From Synaphobranchus kaupii (taxonomy: Eukaryota > Chordata > Actinopteri > Anguilliformes > Synaphobranchidae), in the NCBI GenBank assembly GCA_029718625.1, contig CM056379.1, positions 64,631,626-64,695,625 of the forward strand: a stretch of DNA of 64,000 nucleotides, in the 5' to 3' direction. Below, piece after piece: positions 1 to 12,030 of this stretch (the first letter of the stretch is position 1; each line of letters opens with the position of its first letter). The notes beneath the pieces were generated by a model. The model was not told the DNA's origin, made no database searches, and worked only from the letters and a program-made list of their open reading frames with translations. A program made the translations under genes and the position numbers.

Positions 1-1790
1 ACGTCCCTTCTAACCTTAAAATCAGTAACCAATTCAGACACGAGAAACCAAGCGAGGTGCGTTAACTGTGTAATAAACCGCTATAATTGATTGAGTGCAG
101 AGTGACAACAAAAACCAGTAGGTACAACGGCCCACCAGGATCAAAGCTGAGAACCAGTGCACTATGGGATTTCTGGCTCTCTGGCTCTCTGGCTCAGCCA
201 GGTGATGGGCTGTCCTCGATGAGGAGTCGCTCACTAATCAACCTTGAAGCGGAGGCTGTGATTCAGGGATCTTTAGCCTCATTACTGTCATTCAATCTGA
301 GATTAGGGGAAACTTTTTTGGTTCCTAAACATTAATTACATGTACAAACATCAACAAATTGCCAAATCTGAGCCTCTGTGGTGACCTGCAGTAAGAGGAT
401 AAACAGACACACTCCTAATCAATATACACCACTATGTAATTCCAACTGTTCGGCTCTGCTATGCTAGCCTAGCCTTTCCCTTAGCATGACTGTATTAAGG
501 GAGATAAAGCTCCTAACCCTACATGTATAATGCAGGCAAACTCGTAGCTGTGCAAGTACAACTTGTGTGAGATAATGTGACATGGTGCCTGGCTGATACA
601 AGCCAACCTGAGTGTGCGACAGTGTACACTCCTCACTACTACAGTGAAGGACTGCACCCACTGCAGGCTGATAGCAGGAGAGGCCAGTGCTTCCCCCAGC
701 ATTAAGGGCTTTTTACACGGGACTTTGGCATTTATTTCATGATCAAACGCGCATCCTCCTTTTTTCCATTTTAAGAGGCAAAACCCACCACTCAAACTTG
801 CCGTAATTCAAACGCAGAATTCTTATACACCCTTTTGATAACCTGGAGATCCTTTTTAAGGCAATCCTATGAAGGACCGTCAGCTGCATGATGACATAAG
901 CAGGTGCCAAAAGTAAATAAAGAAAACAAAATAAGTGTGTGACAGATTCTATCCCCTCATAATAGCCTATACGGCTAAAAAGTATCACGCATCAGCGCAG
1001 TGCGACATCAACATACTAGGTATCTAGAAATAGCCTAATCAGTAACACCATTGCCATCTTTTAGGAGATGGACAATTAACTGTCACGTTAGTAGCCTACG
1101 TTTCCTGACAGGTAAGGTAACGTTAGCCTAAGTGCCTAGCCACTATTCACTTATCTAACCGGCTAAATGACAATATTGTTGCACACTTTTTTTTTAGTTC
1201 AACTCCCCATTTACCTCAGTAGAGGAGTAGCCTATCACAACATGATGTTTGTTGTAAGCTTCAGGATGTTTCCATGGTAACGTTTGCAGAGTGGCGATAT
1301 GCGTCTGTGTACTTTTTTCCCCTTCAAAGCCCTTCACACGGTGTGCTGTGGACGGCGTAGAGCATGGATGGCATTCCCCTGGGAAAAAGCCCTTTATGCA
1401 GTGGAGGATCACATCACACACCCTGGGAAACAATGGCAGACATCTGCCTACTGAAGCACCTTTATGACTTTTACTGTTAACCATCTGCAAGTGTGTCATA
1501 CAGTATCCAGATAATGTACTCTCCCTCCCAGCTCAACAACACCCCCACATTTGATTTGGTTCAAGCAGCTTGTGTTCTGTGTAGCTGGCAAGTGAAATCC
1601 CCCTCATTCTAAAACAAGACTTTTTAAACAACAAATATGTAAAGATCAGGAGGTGGTAACATGGAATCAGTGTAATTAGATGAAATGGCCTGTTTGCATT
1701 CGTCATCGTAAAACCCTCTTTGGATAAACAGTGCAGTGCAACGCAATTGCTTTTTAAAATTATTAGCCTATTCATTGTAATTCATTTGAA
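1..1790. other. Unique-looking non-coding sequence
   Basis: No recognisable gene or repeat was seen. Open frames here are short, lack family motifs and overlap on both strands. The part around 1200-1500 is compositionally complex and unlike the transposon-rich remainder, so it could be intronic or conserved non-coding sequence, but nothing in it proves that. Confidence 0.4.
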
Positions 1791-2028
1791 ACCCAATTTT
1801 CACCCTGTGCGGAATGCCCATTTGTGTTTCCAATATTTTTTGATGTACAAAAGGTTCTATAATTTCTAAATGGTTCATCTGATATGGGTGAAAATACCCT
1901 AAAATTAAAGCTGACAGTCTGCACTTCAACCTCATTGTCATTGTATCCTTTCAAACTCAAAGTGCTAGAGTACAAAACCAAAATAACAAAAAATGTGTCA
2001 CTGTCCAATTAATTATGGTGCTCACTGT
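1790..2028 (-). mobile_element. Tc1/mariner-like terminal fragment (copy 1)
   Basis: Read on the minus strand this starts ACAGTGAGCACCATAATTAA and runs through a stretch that recurs at 44060-44275, including GTGTCACTG, the repeated T/A-rich TTTTTTGTTATTTTGG and AGCTTTAATTTTAGGGTATT. The outer end abuts TA, as expected of Tc1/mariner elements. Only one terminus is present, with no partner inverted repeat and no transposase, so it is a truncated or solo end. Confidence 0.5.
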
Positions 2029-2940
2029 ATGTAGAGACAGCAATACCAATAGAAACCAATGGGGAACCAGGAAGTTTTAAAATTGCGCTCATCTCATAAT
2101 AAAATAATAAAATCTTTGTCTGTGTGGTAAGAAAAAAATATTTGACCACAGAAAAATAATAAGCAGAGTTAACATCAATATGAGTTGGAAGTATTTTTGT
2201 TTTTGCTGTCAAAAATGAATGGAGCCCAAGGAGGTAACTGGCTTTTTGAGCGCAATTATAGATATCAGCAGAGGGCAACATGATATCCAGTGCTGAGGTT
2301 GACAGTTGAAAGCTGGCCCCTTGGGCTTGATCGGTGGGGGTGCTGGTGCATGATGGCACAAAGACGTCCTCTTGACAGACGGCCCTCCCTCCCCGGCGAC
2401 GCTCTGGCCAATCGTGCACCACACTGGGGGCTGCTGCCTGCGGTGGCCCCTGGCACAGTCCAGAGGGTGGGCCCCATTCACACACACTCACAGCAGCTCA
2501 GAAATGGTATTCTGAGGCAGAAGTGCTATGTACAAAGACTGACACCAATCAGGAGGGACTGTTGACGTTTGTCTCTTGTATTTCGCTCTTTTTGCACAAA
2601 AAAAGAAAAGACCAGGAGATCAAACTCTGTGGCTTGAATGAAGTTACTTTTGGGGAGGAGACACTGTAGAGCCATATGAGTTTGAGTGCAGGTGGGGATT
2701 TCACTGCAGGTCTTTAGGAAAACCAGTTTAATCATCACACAAGACTGCCCATCCAAGGGATGCAAGTGTCTCCCTGAGAAACAGCCAATCCTAAACCAGG
2801 AATAAACACAGAACATTCCCAGCATGACGGCTTCAACAAAGAATAATATCTTAAAGCTGTCAAGAGCTAGAGAAAAGGCTCAAAGGCCTAAGCCAGGTGT
2901 GTGTGAAAAGTGCAGAAATGGAGAAAACAGGTGCCAGTGC
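2029..2940. other. Non-coding, locally GC-rich spacer
   Basis: The segment 2280-2480 is GC-rich and complex, while the flanks are AT-rich. Open frames on both strands overlap one another here and none carries a known motif. I see no splice-bounded exon that I can defend. It ends where the minisatellite begins. Confidence 0.35.
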
Positions 2941-3450
2941 TAGTAAAAGAGATTATACAGTATGGTGGTCATAAAAGAGATTATACAGTATGGTGGTCAT
3001 AAAAGAGATTATTCAGTATGGTGGTCAAAAGAGATTATATAGTATGGTGGTCAAAAGAGATTATACAGTATGGTGGTCATAAGAGATTATACAGTATGGT
3101 GGTCATAAGAGATTATACAGTATGGTGGTCATAAGAGAGATTATACAGTATGGTGGTCAAAAGAGATTATACAGTATGGTGGTCATAAGAGATTATACAG
3201 TACGGTGGTCATAAAAGATATTATACAGTATGGTGGTCAAAAGAGATTATACAGTATGGTGGTCAAAAGAGATTATACAGTATGGTGGTCATAAGAGATT
3301 ATACAGTATGGTGGTCATAAAATAGATTATACAGTATGGTGGTCACAAAAGAGATTATACAGTATGGTGGTCATAAAAGAGATTATAGAGTATGGTGGTC
3401 GGTCATAAAAGAGATTATAGAGTATGGTGGTCGGTCATAAAAGAGATTAT
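2941..3450 (+). repeat. Minisatellite array, first forward block
   Basis: Tandem copies of the core GATTATACAGTATGGTGGTC are joined by short variable linkers (ATAAGA, ATAAAAGA, AAAAGA, GGTCATAAAAGA), giving monomers of about 24-32 bp. The block is cut after AGAGATTAT by the LINE that starts at about 3451, and the array resumes at about 6308 with ATTATACAG, so both sides belonged to one array before the insertion. Confidence 0.95.
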
Positions 3451-4724
3451 GACCGTCGTTGGCGAAGAGTCAGGGTAATCCAGCAAAATTTTGGAAAATT
3501 GTCAAGTCCCTGAATTTTAGTCCTTCGTCGTCAATACCACACTCTATCCACACTGATTTTGGACCTATTACTGATAGACACAAGATCTGTGATTTTTTTA
3601 ATCAACATTTTATAGAGGCTGGAAATCTTTTTGAAAATTTGAAAAATCAGTCCTCTACAGGAGACACGTCTGACCTCAGCTCTAGGTCATTCACAAATTC
3701 TCCAAAACCTAGAGTATTGTTTACATTTAGAGAATTTACAGTGAAAGAGGTCCTATTAGAATTAAAATGCATAGATGTGAATAAATCCTCTGGAGAGGAT
3801 TACAATCGGTAACTAATATTTTTAATTTGTCATTATCGACCGGGACTATTCCCAGTGTATGGAAAGCTGCTCATGTTCTTCCTTTATTCAAGGGTGGTGA
3901 TGCCAGTTCGGTAAACAGCTATCGGCCCATCTCAACATTTTCTTGCCTGGCTAAGATCTTGGAATCAACAACTATGCAGCTTTTTAACTTTCAACAATAT
4001 TTTTAATTCACAGCAATTTGGCTTCAGGCCTGGTCATAGCACCATTACAGCAGCTTCATTGGTTATAAATGATATAGTAACAGCGTTGGATAATAAACAA
4101 AAATGTGCAGCCCTTTTTATCGATCTAGCAAAAGCTTTTGATACAGTAGACCATACAATCTTAATAAAGTTGTCCTCCATCGGACTTGATAGCATAGTCT
4201 GTTCACGGTTCCAGGATTACCTTTCAAATAGAACTCAAGCTATTTTGGTTGGGGATGTGAAGTCTACATTTTTAAAAGTAAAGAAAGGAGTATCCCAAGG
4301 ATCCATACTTGGACCAATTTTATTTACAGTCTATATAAATGATATTGCTAGCAATATAGCAAATTGTAAGGCTCATTTTTATGCTGATGACACAGTGCTT
4401 TACTCCTCAGCACCAACAGGCACCCAGGCCCTTACTTACTTACAATCAGCTTTTAATGTTATACAGCAAGCTCTAGCTGGTCTTAAACTTGTTTTGAATA
4501 ATGAAAAAACTAAGTACATGATCTTTTCTACACGGAATACAACTATGCCAAATGCTTCCATACCCTCATTGACTGGTGCTCAAATTGAGCAAGTTCAGTA
4601 CTACAAATATTTAGGTATCTGGCTGGATCATGATTTCTCTTTTAAAACTCATGTGGCCAACTTGTCCAAAACAATTAAAACTAAAATCGGGTTTCTTTAC
4701 AGAAATAGATCCTGTTTTTCATTG

Positions 4725-5540
4725 CATTTACATTTACATTTTAGACATTTGGCAGACGCTCTTATCCAGAGCGACGTACATTAGTGCATTTTCCAACCTG
4801 AAACAAGTGCGTTAAAACCACCCTAAAAGGTAAATACGAATTCAAACACAGGCGCAGTCAGTATGATTTTTTTTTTTTTTTTTTTTTGGGGGGGGGGGAC
4901 CACACGATATCAATCATTGGCATGCACAACAGTAAGCCAATAAGTAACCTTACAAGTACTAAACTAGAAGCTTGAAACACTTAAACAAGGATTTATAAAA
5001 CACAATCAAGGGAGGTCACAAGGAGGTAGGGAGGGGTGGAGAGAGGTGCAGCTTAAAGAGGTGAGTCTTCAATCTGCGCTTGAAGGCGGTCAGACTTTCT
5101 GTTGTTCTGACCTCCACGGGGAGCTCATTCCACCACCGTGGGGCCAGGACAGACAGACGTCGAGACCGGGTGCTAGTATGAAGTGGGGGGGGTACCAGTC
5201 GTCCTGAGGAGGCGGAACGCAGGGATCTGGTAGGTGTGTAGGGTCTGATGAGCTTTTGGAGGTATGGAGGGGCTGATCCTCGGACTGCCTGGAAGGCGAG
5301 CACCAATGTTTTGAATTTGATGCGAGCCATCACAGGTAGCCAGTGGAGGTCAATGAGCAGGGGGGTGACATGGGAGTGTCGGGGGAGGTTGAAGACCAGG
5401 CGGGCTGCTGCGTTCTGGATGAGCTGAAGGGGTCTGATGGCCGATGCTGGCAGGCCAGCCAGGAGAGAGTTGCAGTAGTCTAGGCGGGACAGCACCATCG
5501 CTTGGACCAGGAGCTGGGTTGAGTGGGTGGTGAGGAAAGG
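4725..5540 (-). mobile_element. Nested 5'-truncated L2-type LINE with SINE-like 3' tail
   Basis: This minus-strand element splits the host LINE ORF between GFLYRNRSCF and NRKRIVQ. Its own 3' end, at the low-coordinate side, is the sequence complementary to TTAGACATTTGGCAGACGCT plus ACATTTACATT repeats. A near-identical motif forms the 3' tail of the SINE at 22477-22710. A poly-T/poly-G tract lies at about 4867-4899. Only the last part of the ORF survives, so the copy is a typical 5'-truncated LINE. Confidence 0.8.
5016..5540 (-). pseudogene. C-terminal ORF fragment of nested L2-type LINE
   Basis: The frame is open from about 5540 down to 5016 and contains VLSRLDYCNSLLAGLP, HWLPV and a C-terminal WWNELPVEVR/FKRRLKTHLF segment, the usual end of L2-family reverse transcriptase proteins. 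About 175 residues remain. The RT catalytic core is absent because of 5' truncation. The first methionine in the frame, at 5498, is only internal. No function can be expected from the fragment. Confidence 0.8.
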
Positions 5541-6307
5541 GCGGACAACAGGAAGAGGATTGTGCAGGTGACAATCTTACCTATATTTGACTACGGGGAT
5601 GTCCTGTACAGGCATGCCTCTAACAGTACTTTAAGGCCCTTGGACGCAATTTATCACAGTGCATTGCGCTTCATTACAGGAGATGGTTTCCTAACACATC
5701 ACTGTGCTTTATATAGTTCAGTAGGATGGTATTCTCTTCATTATAGAAGGAAGCAACATAGCATTCTATTTATTTATAAAGCCTTGCTAGGCAAACTTCC
5801 TCTCTACCTGACCAGGCTTCTGCCCATCAAAATCGCAAGTCATCGTATCAGATCTCAAGATTGGATTACGTTAGAGGCACCCAGAACTAGAACAAATCTG
5901 GGCAATACCGCTTTTAGCGCATTTTCACCTTATATGTGGAATAAATGTCAGGATATACTGAAGCTAGATTGCCTTACCCCGATCGAGTCCTTCATGAAAT
6001 TAGTGATGGATATGATACTAAAAGAGGCCGAATGTACCTGCCTTTAGTGATAAATTAGGACAATCAGATCACTATTCCCTGTCTTATGTCCTTTTCATGT
6101 TTTTTATTTATTTATTATTATTTTTTTTAAATATGTTTTTTTCCCTATATTTGCACTTGGTGTATGTGAATTCCTTGGATCTAAACTGTAATTTTTGTTT
6201 TGTAAAACTGTCACTGTAAATGTTTTATTGGAATCAGGGCTCCCCTGAAAAAGAGACCTTGGTCTCAGTGGGACTTCCCTGCAATAAAGGTTTCTATCTA
6301 TCTATCT

Positions 6308-9049
6308 ATTATACAGTATGGTGGTCATAAAAAAGATTATACAGTATGGTGGTCATAAGAGATTATACAGCATGGTGGTCGGTCATAAAATAGATTATAC
6401 AGTATGGTGGTCAATAACAAGAGAGATTATACAGTATGGTGGTCGGTCATAAAAGAGATTATACAGTATGGTGGTCGGTCATAAAAGAGATTATACAGCA
6501 TGGTGGTCGGTCATAAAAGAGATTATACAGCATGGTGGTCAATAACAAAAGAGATTATACATTATGGTGGTCGGTCATAAAAGAGATTATACAGTATGGT
6601 GGTCGGTCATAAAAAAGATTATACAGTATGGTGGTCATAAAAGAGATTATACAGTATGGTGGTCGGTCATAAAAGAGATTATACAGTATGGTGGTCGGTC
6701 ATAAAAGAGATTATACAGCATGGTGGCCTGTCATAAAAGAGATTATACAGTATGGTGGTCGGTCATAAAAGAGATTATACAGTATGGTGGTCATAAAAGA
6801 GATTATACAGTATGATGGTCATAAAAGAGATTATACAGTATGGTGGTCGGTCATAAAAGAGATTATACAGTATGGTGGTCATAAAAGAGATTATACAGCA
6901 TGGTGGCCGGTCATAAAAGAGATTATACAGCATGTTGGTCATAAAAGAGATTATACAGTATGGTGGTCGGTCATAAAAGAGATTATACAGCATGGTGGTC
7001 GGTCATAAAATAGATTATACAGTATGGTGGTCAATAACAAAAGAGATTATACATTATGGTGGTCGGTCATAAAAGAGATTATACAGCATGGTGGCCGGTC
7101 ATAAAAGAGATTATACAGTATGGTGGTCAATAACAAAAGAGATTATACAGTATGGTGGTCGGTCATAAAAGAGATTATACAGTATGGTGGTCGGTCATAA
7201 AAGAGATTATACAATATGGTGGTCGGTCATAAAAGAGATTATACAGTATGGTGGTCAATAACAAGAGAGATTATACAGTATGGTGGTCGGTCATAAAAGA
7301 GATTATACAGTATGGTGGTCGGTCATAAAAGAGATTATACAGCATGGTGGTCGGTCATAAAAGAGATTATACAGCATGGTGGTCAATAACAAAAGAGATT
7401 ATACATTATGGTGGTCGGTCATAAAAGAGATTATACAGTATGGTGGTCGGTCATAAAAAAGATTATACAGTATGGTGGTCATAAAAGAGATTATACAGTA
7501 TGGTGGTCGGTCATAAAAGAGATTATACAGTATGGTGGTCGGTCATAAAAGAGATTATACAGCATGGTGGCCTGTCATAAAAGAGATTATACAGTATGGT
7601 GGTCGGTCATAAAAGAGATTATACAGTATGGTGGTCATAAAAGAGATTATACAGTATGATGGTCATAAAAGAGATTATACAGTATGGTGGTCATAAAAGA
7701 GATTATACAGCATGGTGGCCGGTCATAAAAGAGATTATACAGCATGGTGGTCATAAAAGAGATTATACAGTATGCTGGTCGGTAATAAAAGAGATTATAC
7801 AGCATGGTGGTCATAAAAGAGATTATACAGTATGCTGGTCGGTCATAAAAGAGATTATACAGCATGGTGGTCATAAAAGAGATTATACAGCATGGTGGTC
7901 GGTCATAAAATAGATTATACAGTATGGTGGTCAATAACAAAAGAGATTATACATTATGGTGGTCGGTCATAAAAGAGATTATACAGCATGGTGGCCGGTC
8001 ATAAAAGAGATTATACAGTATGGTGGTCAATAACAAAAGAGATTATACAGTATGGTGGTCGGTCATAAAAGAGATTATACAGTATGGTGGTCGGTCATAA
8101 AAGAGATTATACAATATGGTGGTCGGTCATAAAAGAGATTATACAGTATGGTGGTCGGTCATAAAAGAGATTATACAGTATGGTGGTCGGTCATAAAAGA
8201 GATTATACAGTATGGTGGTCGGTCATAAAAGAGATTATACAGTATGGTGGTCGGTCATAAAAGAGATTATACAGCATGGTGGTCGGTCAATAACAAAAGA
8301 GATTATACAGCATGGTGGTCAATAACAAAAGAGATTATACAGTATGGTGGTCATAAAAGAGATTATACAGTATGGTGGCCGGTCATAAAAGAGATTATAC
8401 AGTATGGTGGTCGGTCAAAAGAGATTATACAGTATGGTGGTCGGTCATAAAAGAGATTATACAGTATGGTGGTCGGTCAAAAGAGATTATACAGTATGGT
8501 GGTCGGTCATAAAAGAGATTATACAGTATGGTGGTCGGTCATAAAAGAGATTATACAGTATGGTGGTCGGTCATAAAAGAGATTATACAGCATGGTGGCC
8601 GGTCATAAAAGAGATTATACAGCATGGTGATCAATAACAAAAGAGATTATACATTATGGTGGTCGGTCATAAAAGAGATTATACAGCATGGTGGTCGGTC
8701 ATAAAAGAGATTATACATTATGGTGGTCGGTCATAAAAGAGATTATACAGCATGGTGGTCATAAAAGAGATTATACAGTATGGTGGTCGGTCATAAAAGA
8801 GATTATACAGTATGGTGGTCGGTCATAAAAGAGATTATACAGCATGGTGGTCAATAACAAAAGAGATTATACATTATGGTGGTCGGTCATAAAAGAGATT
8901 ATACAGCATGGTGGTCATAAAAGAGATTATACAGTATGGTGGTCGGTCATAAAAGAGATTATACAGTATGGTGGTCGGTCATAAAAGAGATTATACAGTA
9001 TGGTGGTCGGTCATAAAAGAGATTATACATTATGGTGGTCGGTCATAAG
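6308..9049 (+). repeat. Minisatellite array, second forward block with 844-bp higher-order repeat
   Basis: The same core as in the first block continues. Variant monomers (AATAACAAGAGAG, ACAATATGG, TATGATGG, GGCCTGTC) recur in the same order with an offset of 844 bp: AATAACAAGAG at 6413 and 7257, TATGATGG at 6811 and 7655. Later markers (AATAACAAAAG at about 7031 and 7931) are offset by 900 bp, so the second copy gained about 56 bp, roughly two monomers. Open frames through this block (for example 6784-7008 and its antisense) are repeat artefacts. Confidence 0.95.
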
Positions 9050-11267
9050 TAATCTCTTTTATGACCACCATACTGTATAATCTTTTTTATGACCGACCAC
9101 CATACTGTATAATCTCTTTTATGACCGACCACCATGATGTATAATCTCTTTTATGACCGACCACCATACTGTATAATCTCTTTTATGACCGACCACCATA
9201 ATGTATAATCTCTTTTGTTATTGACCACCATGCTGTATAATCTCTTTTATGACCGACCACCATGCTGTATAATCTCTTTTATGACCGACCACCATACTGC
9301 ATAATCTCTTTTATGACCGACCACCATACTGTATAATCTCTTTTATGACCGACCACCATACTGTATAATCTCTTTTATGACCGACCACCATACTGTATAA
9401 TCTCTTTTATGACCGACCACCATACTGTATAATCTCTTTTATGACCGACCACCATAATGTATAATCTCTTTTATGACCGACCACCATACTGTATAATCTC
9501 TTTTATGACCGACCACCATACTGTATAATCTCTTTTGTTATTGACCACCATGCTGTATAATCTCTTTTATGACCGACCACCATAATGTATAATCTCTTTT
9601 GTTATTGACCACCATGCTGTATAATCTCTTTTATGACCGACCACCATGCTGTATAATCTCTTTTATGACCGACCACCATACTGTATAATCTCTTTTATGA
9701 CCACCATGCTGTATAATCTCTTTTATGACCGACCACCATAATGTATAATCTCTTTTATGACCGACCACCATGCTGTATAATCTCTTTTATGACCGACCAC
9801 CATAATGTATAATCTCTTTTGTTATTGACCACCATGCTGTATAATCTCTTTTATGACCGGCCACCATGCTGTATAATCTCTTTTATGACCGACCACCATA
9901 ATGTATAATCTCTTTTATGACCGACCACCATACTGTATAATCTCTTTTGTTATTGACCACCATGCTGTATAATCTCTTTTATGACCGACCACCATAATGT
10001 ATAATCTCTTTTGTTATTGACCACCATGCTGTATAATCTCTTTTATGACCGACCACCATGCTGTATAATCTCTTTTATGACCGACCACCATAATGTATAA
10101 TCTCTTTTATGACCACCATGCTGTATAATCTCTTTTATGACCGACCACCATAATGTATAATCTCTTTTATGACCGACCACCATGCTGTATAATCTCTTTT
10201 ATGACCGACCACCATAATGTATAATCTCTTTTGTTATTGACCACCATGCTGTATAATCTCTTTTATGACCGGCCACCATGCTGTATAATCTCTTTTATGA
10301 CCGACCACCATACTGTATAATCTCTTTTATGACCGACCACCATACTGTATAATCTCTTTTATGACCGACCACCATACTGTATAATCTCTTTTGACCGACC
10401 ACCATACTGTATAATCTCTTATGACCACCATACTGTATAATCTCTTATTACCACCATACTGTATAATCTCTTATTACCACCATACTGTATAATCTCTTAT
10501 GACCACCATACTGTATAATCTTTTTTATGACCGACCACCATACTGTATAATCTCTTTTATGACCACCATACTGTATAATCTCTTATGACCACCATAATCT
10601 TTTTTATGACCGACCACCATACTGTATAATCTCTTTTATGACCACCATACTGTATAATCTCTTATGACCACCATAATGTATAATCTCTTTTGTTATTGAC
10701 CACCATGCTGTATAATCTCTTTTATGACCGACCACCATGCTGTATAATCTCTTTTATGACGGACCACCATACTGTATAATCTCTTTTATGACCGACCACC
10801 ATACTGTATAATCTCTTTTATGACCACCATACTGTATAATCTTTTTTATGACTGACCACCATGCTGTATAATCTCTTGTATGACCGACCACCATGCTGTA
10901 TAATCTCTTTTATGACCGACCACCATGCTGTATAATCTCTTTTGTTATTGACCACCACGCTGTATAATCTCTTTTATGACCGACCACCATGCTGTATAAT
11001 CTCTTATGACCACCATACTGTATAATCTTTTTTATGACCACCATACTGTATAATCTCTTTTATGACCGACCACCATGCTGTATAATCTCTTTTATGACCG
11101 ACCACCATAATGTATAATCTCTTTTGTTATTGACCACCATGCTGTATAATCTCTTTTATGACCGGCCACCATGCTGTATAATCTCTTTTATGACCGACCA
11201 CCATACTGTATAATCTCTTTTATGACCGACCACCATACTGTATAATCTCTTTTATGACCGACCACCA
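9050..11267 (-). repeat. Minisatellite array, inverted block with 412-bp higher-order repeat
   Basis: The array flips strand at 9049/9050: GGTCATAA of the forward block meets TAATCTCTTTTATGACC, the complement of the same monomer. Within the block the variant GTTATTGACC recurs with an offset of 412 bp (9601 to 10013, and 9821 to 10233), so this block has its own higher-order period. It is not a simple mirror of the preceding block, because the order of variants next to the junction differs. Confidence 0.95.
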
Positions 11268-12030
11268 TAAAAGAGATTATACATTATGGTGGTCGGTCAT
11301 AAAAGAGATTATACAGTATGGTGGTCATAAAAGGATCATACAGTATGGTGGTCATAAGAGATTATACAGTATGGTGGTAATAAGAGATTATACAGTATGG
11401 TGGTCATAAAAGAGATTATACAGTATGGTGGTCGTCATAAAAGAGATTATACAGTATGGTGGTCGTCATAAAAGAGATTATACAGTATGGTGGTCAAAAA
11501 AGAGATTATACAGTATGGTGGTCGTCATAAAAGAGATTATACAGTATGGTGGTCAAAAGAGATTATACAGTATGGTGGTCATAAAAGAGATTATACAGTA
11601 TGGTGGTCATAAAAGGATCATACAGTATGGTGGTCATAAGAGATTATACAGTATGGTGGTAATAAGAGATTATACAGTATGGTGGTCATAAGAGATTATA
11701 CAGTATGGTACTAATAAAAGAGATTATACAGTATGGTGGTCATAAGAGATTATACAGTATGGTACTAATAAAAGAGATTATACAGTATGGTGGTCATAAG
11801 AGATTATACAGTATGGTGGTCATAAAAGAGATTATACAGTATGGTGGTCGTCATAAAAGAGATTATACAGTATGGTGGTCAAAAAAGAGATTATACAGTA
11901 TGGTGGTCATAAAAGAGATTATACAGTATGGTGGTCATAAAAGAGATTATACAGTATGGTGGTCATAAAAGAGATTATACAGTATGGTGGTCATAAAAGA
12001 GATTATACAGTATGGTGGTCATAAAAGAGA
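11268..12030 (+). repeat. Minisatellite array, third forward block
   Basis: Orientation flips back at 11267/11268, where GACCGACCACCAT meets AAAAGAGATTATACATTATG. Linkers in this block include GTCATAAAAGA and a variant GGTACTAATAAAAGA (11708 and 11760) not seen in the second block, so the three forward blocks have partly separate histories. The array ends at about 12030 in AAAAGAGACACTACATG. Confidence 0.95.

Larger units (their letters stand above)
3459..6047 (+). pseudogene. Reverse transcriptase ORF of the L2-like LINE (broken)
   Basis: The ORF-2-type polyprotein of a LINE copies its own RNA into DNA at a nicked target. Visible pieces are the linker before the RT (3459-3812), RT motifs with SYRPIS (about 3910-3950, in another frame), the fingers/palm segment with GFRPGHST then DLAKAFDTVDH (about 4020-4150), GVSQGSILGP (about 4290-4315) and the catalytic YADD (about 4378-4391), followed by a thumb region. 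The C-terminal tail resumes at about 5545-6047 (IVQVTILPIFDYGDVLY onward) after the nested insert. At least two frameshifts near 3810 and 4000, plus the insert, make it non-functional. The endonuclease domain is missing through 5' truncation. CR1/L2/Rex1-type assignment is from motif recall; the exact clade is not certain. Confidence 0.85.
3451..6309 (+). mobile_element. L2/CR1-group LINE inserted in the satellite
   Basis: This is a 5'-truncated non-LTR retrotransposon that encodes the C-terminal part of an endonuclease/reverse-transcriptase protein and ends with a 3' UTR and a short (TCTA)n tail at 6291-6309. The bases ATTAT at the left junction are repeated at the right junction, consistent with a very short target duplication inside the satellite. 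The body is interrupted at about 4725-5540 by another LINE fragment in the opposite orientation. The 3' UTR carries AATAAAGG just before the tail, as in fish L2-type elements. Confidence 0.85.

Noticed and set aside
2009..2565. Overlapping frames on both strands in a GC-rich patch
   Set aside because: No motif, no splice support, and mutual overlap; composition alone explains the openness.
6775..8450. Open frames on both strands reading KEIIQYGGHKRDYT-type peptides
   Set aside because: Peptide repeats from the satellite, present on both strands and at several places; no start context and no non-repetitive part.
11425..11968. Two plus-strand frames with KRDYTVWWS repeats
   Set aside because: Satellite artefacts, as above.
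2941..12030. Possible CRISPR-like array
   Set aside because: Spacers are not unique; linkers are variants of the same short sequence, and the context is eukaryotic.
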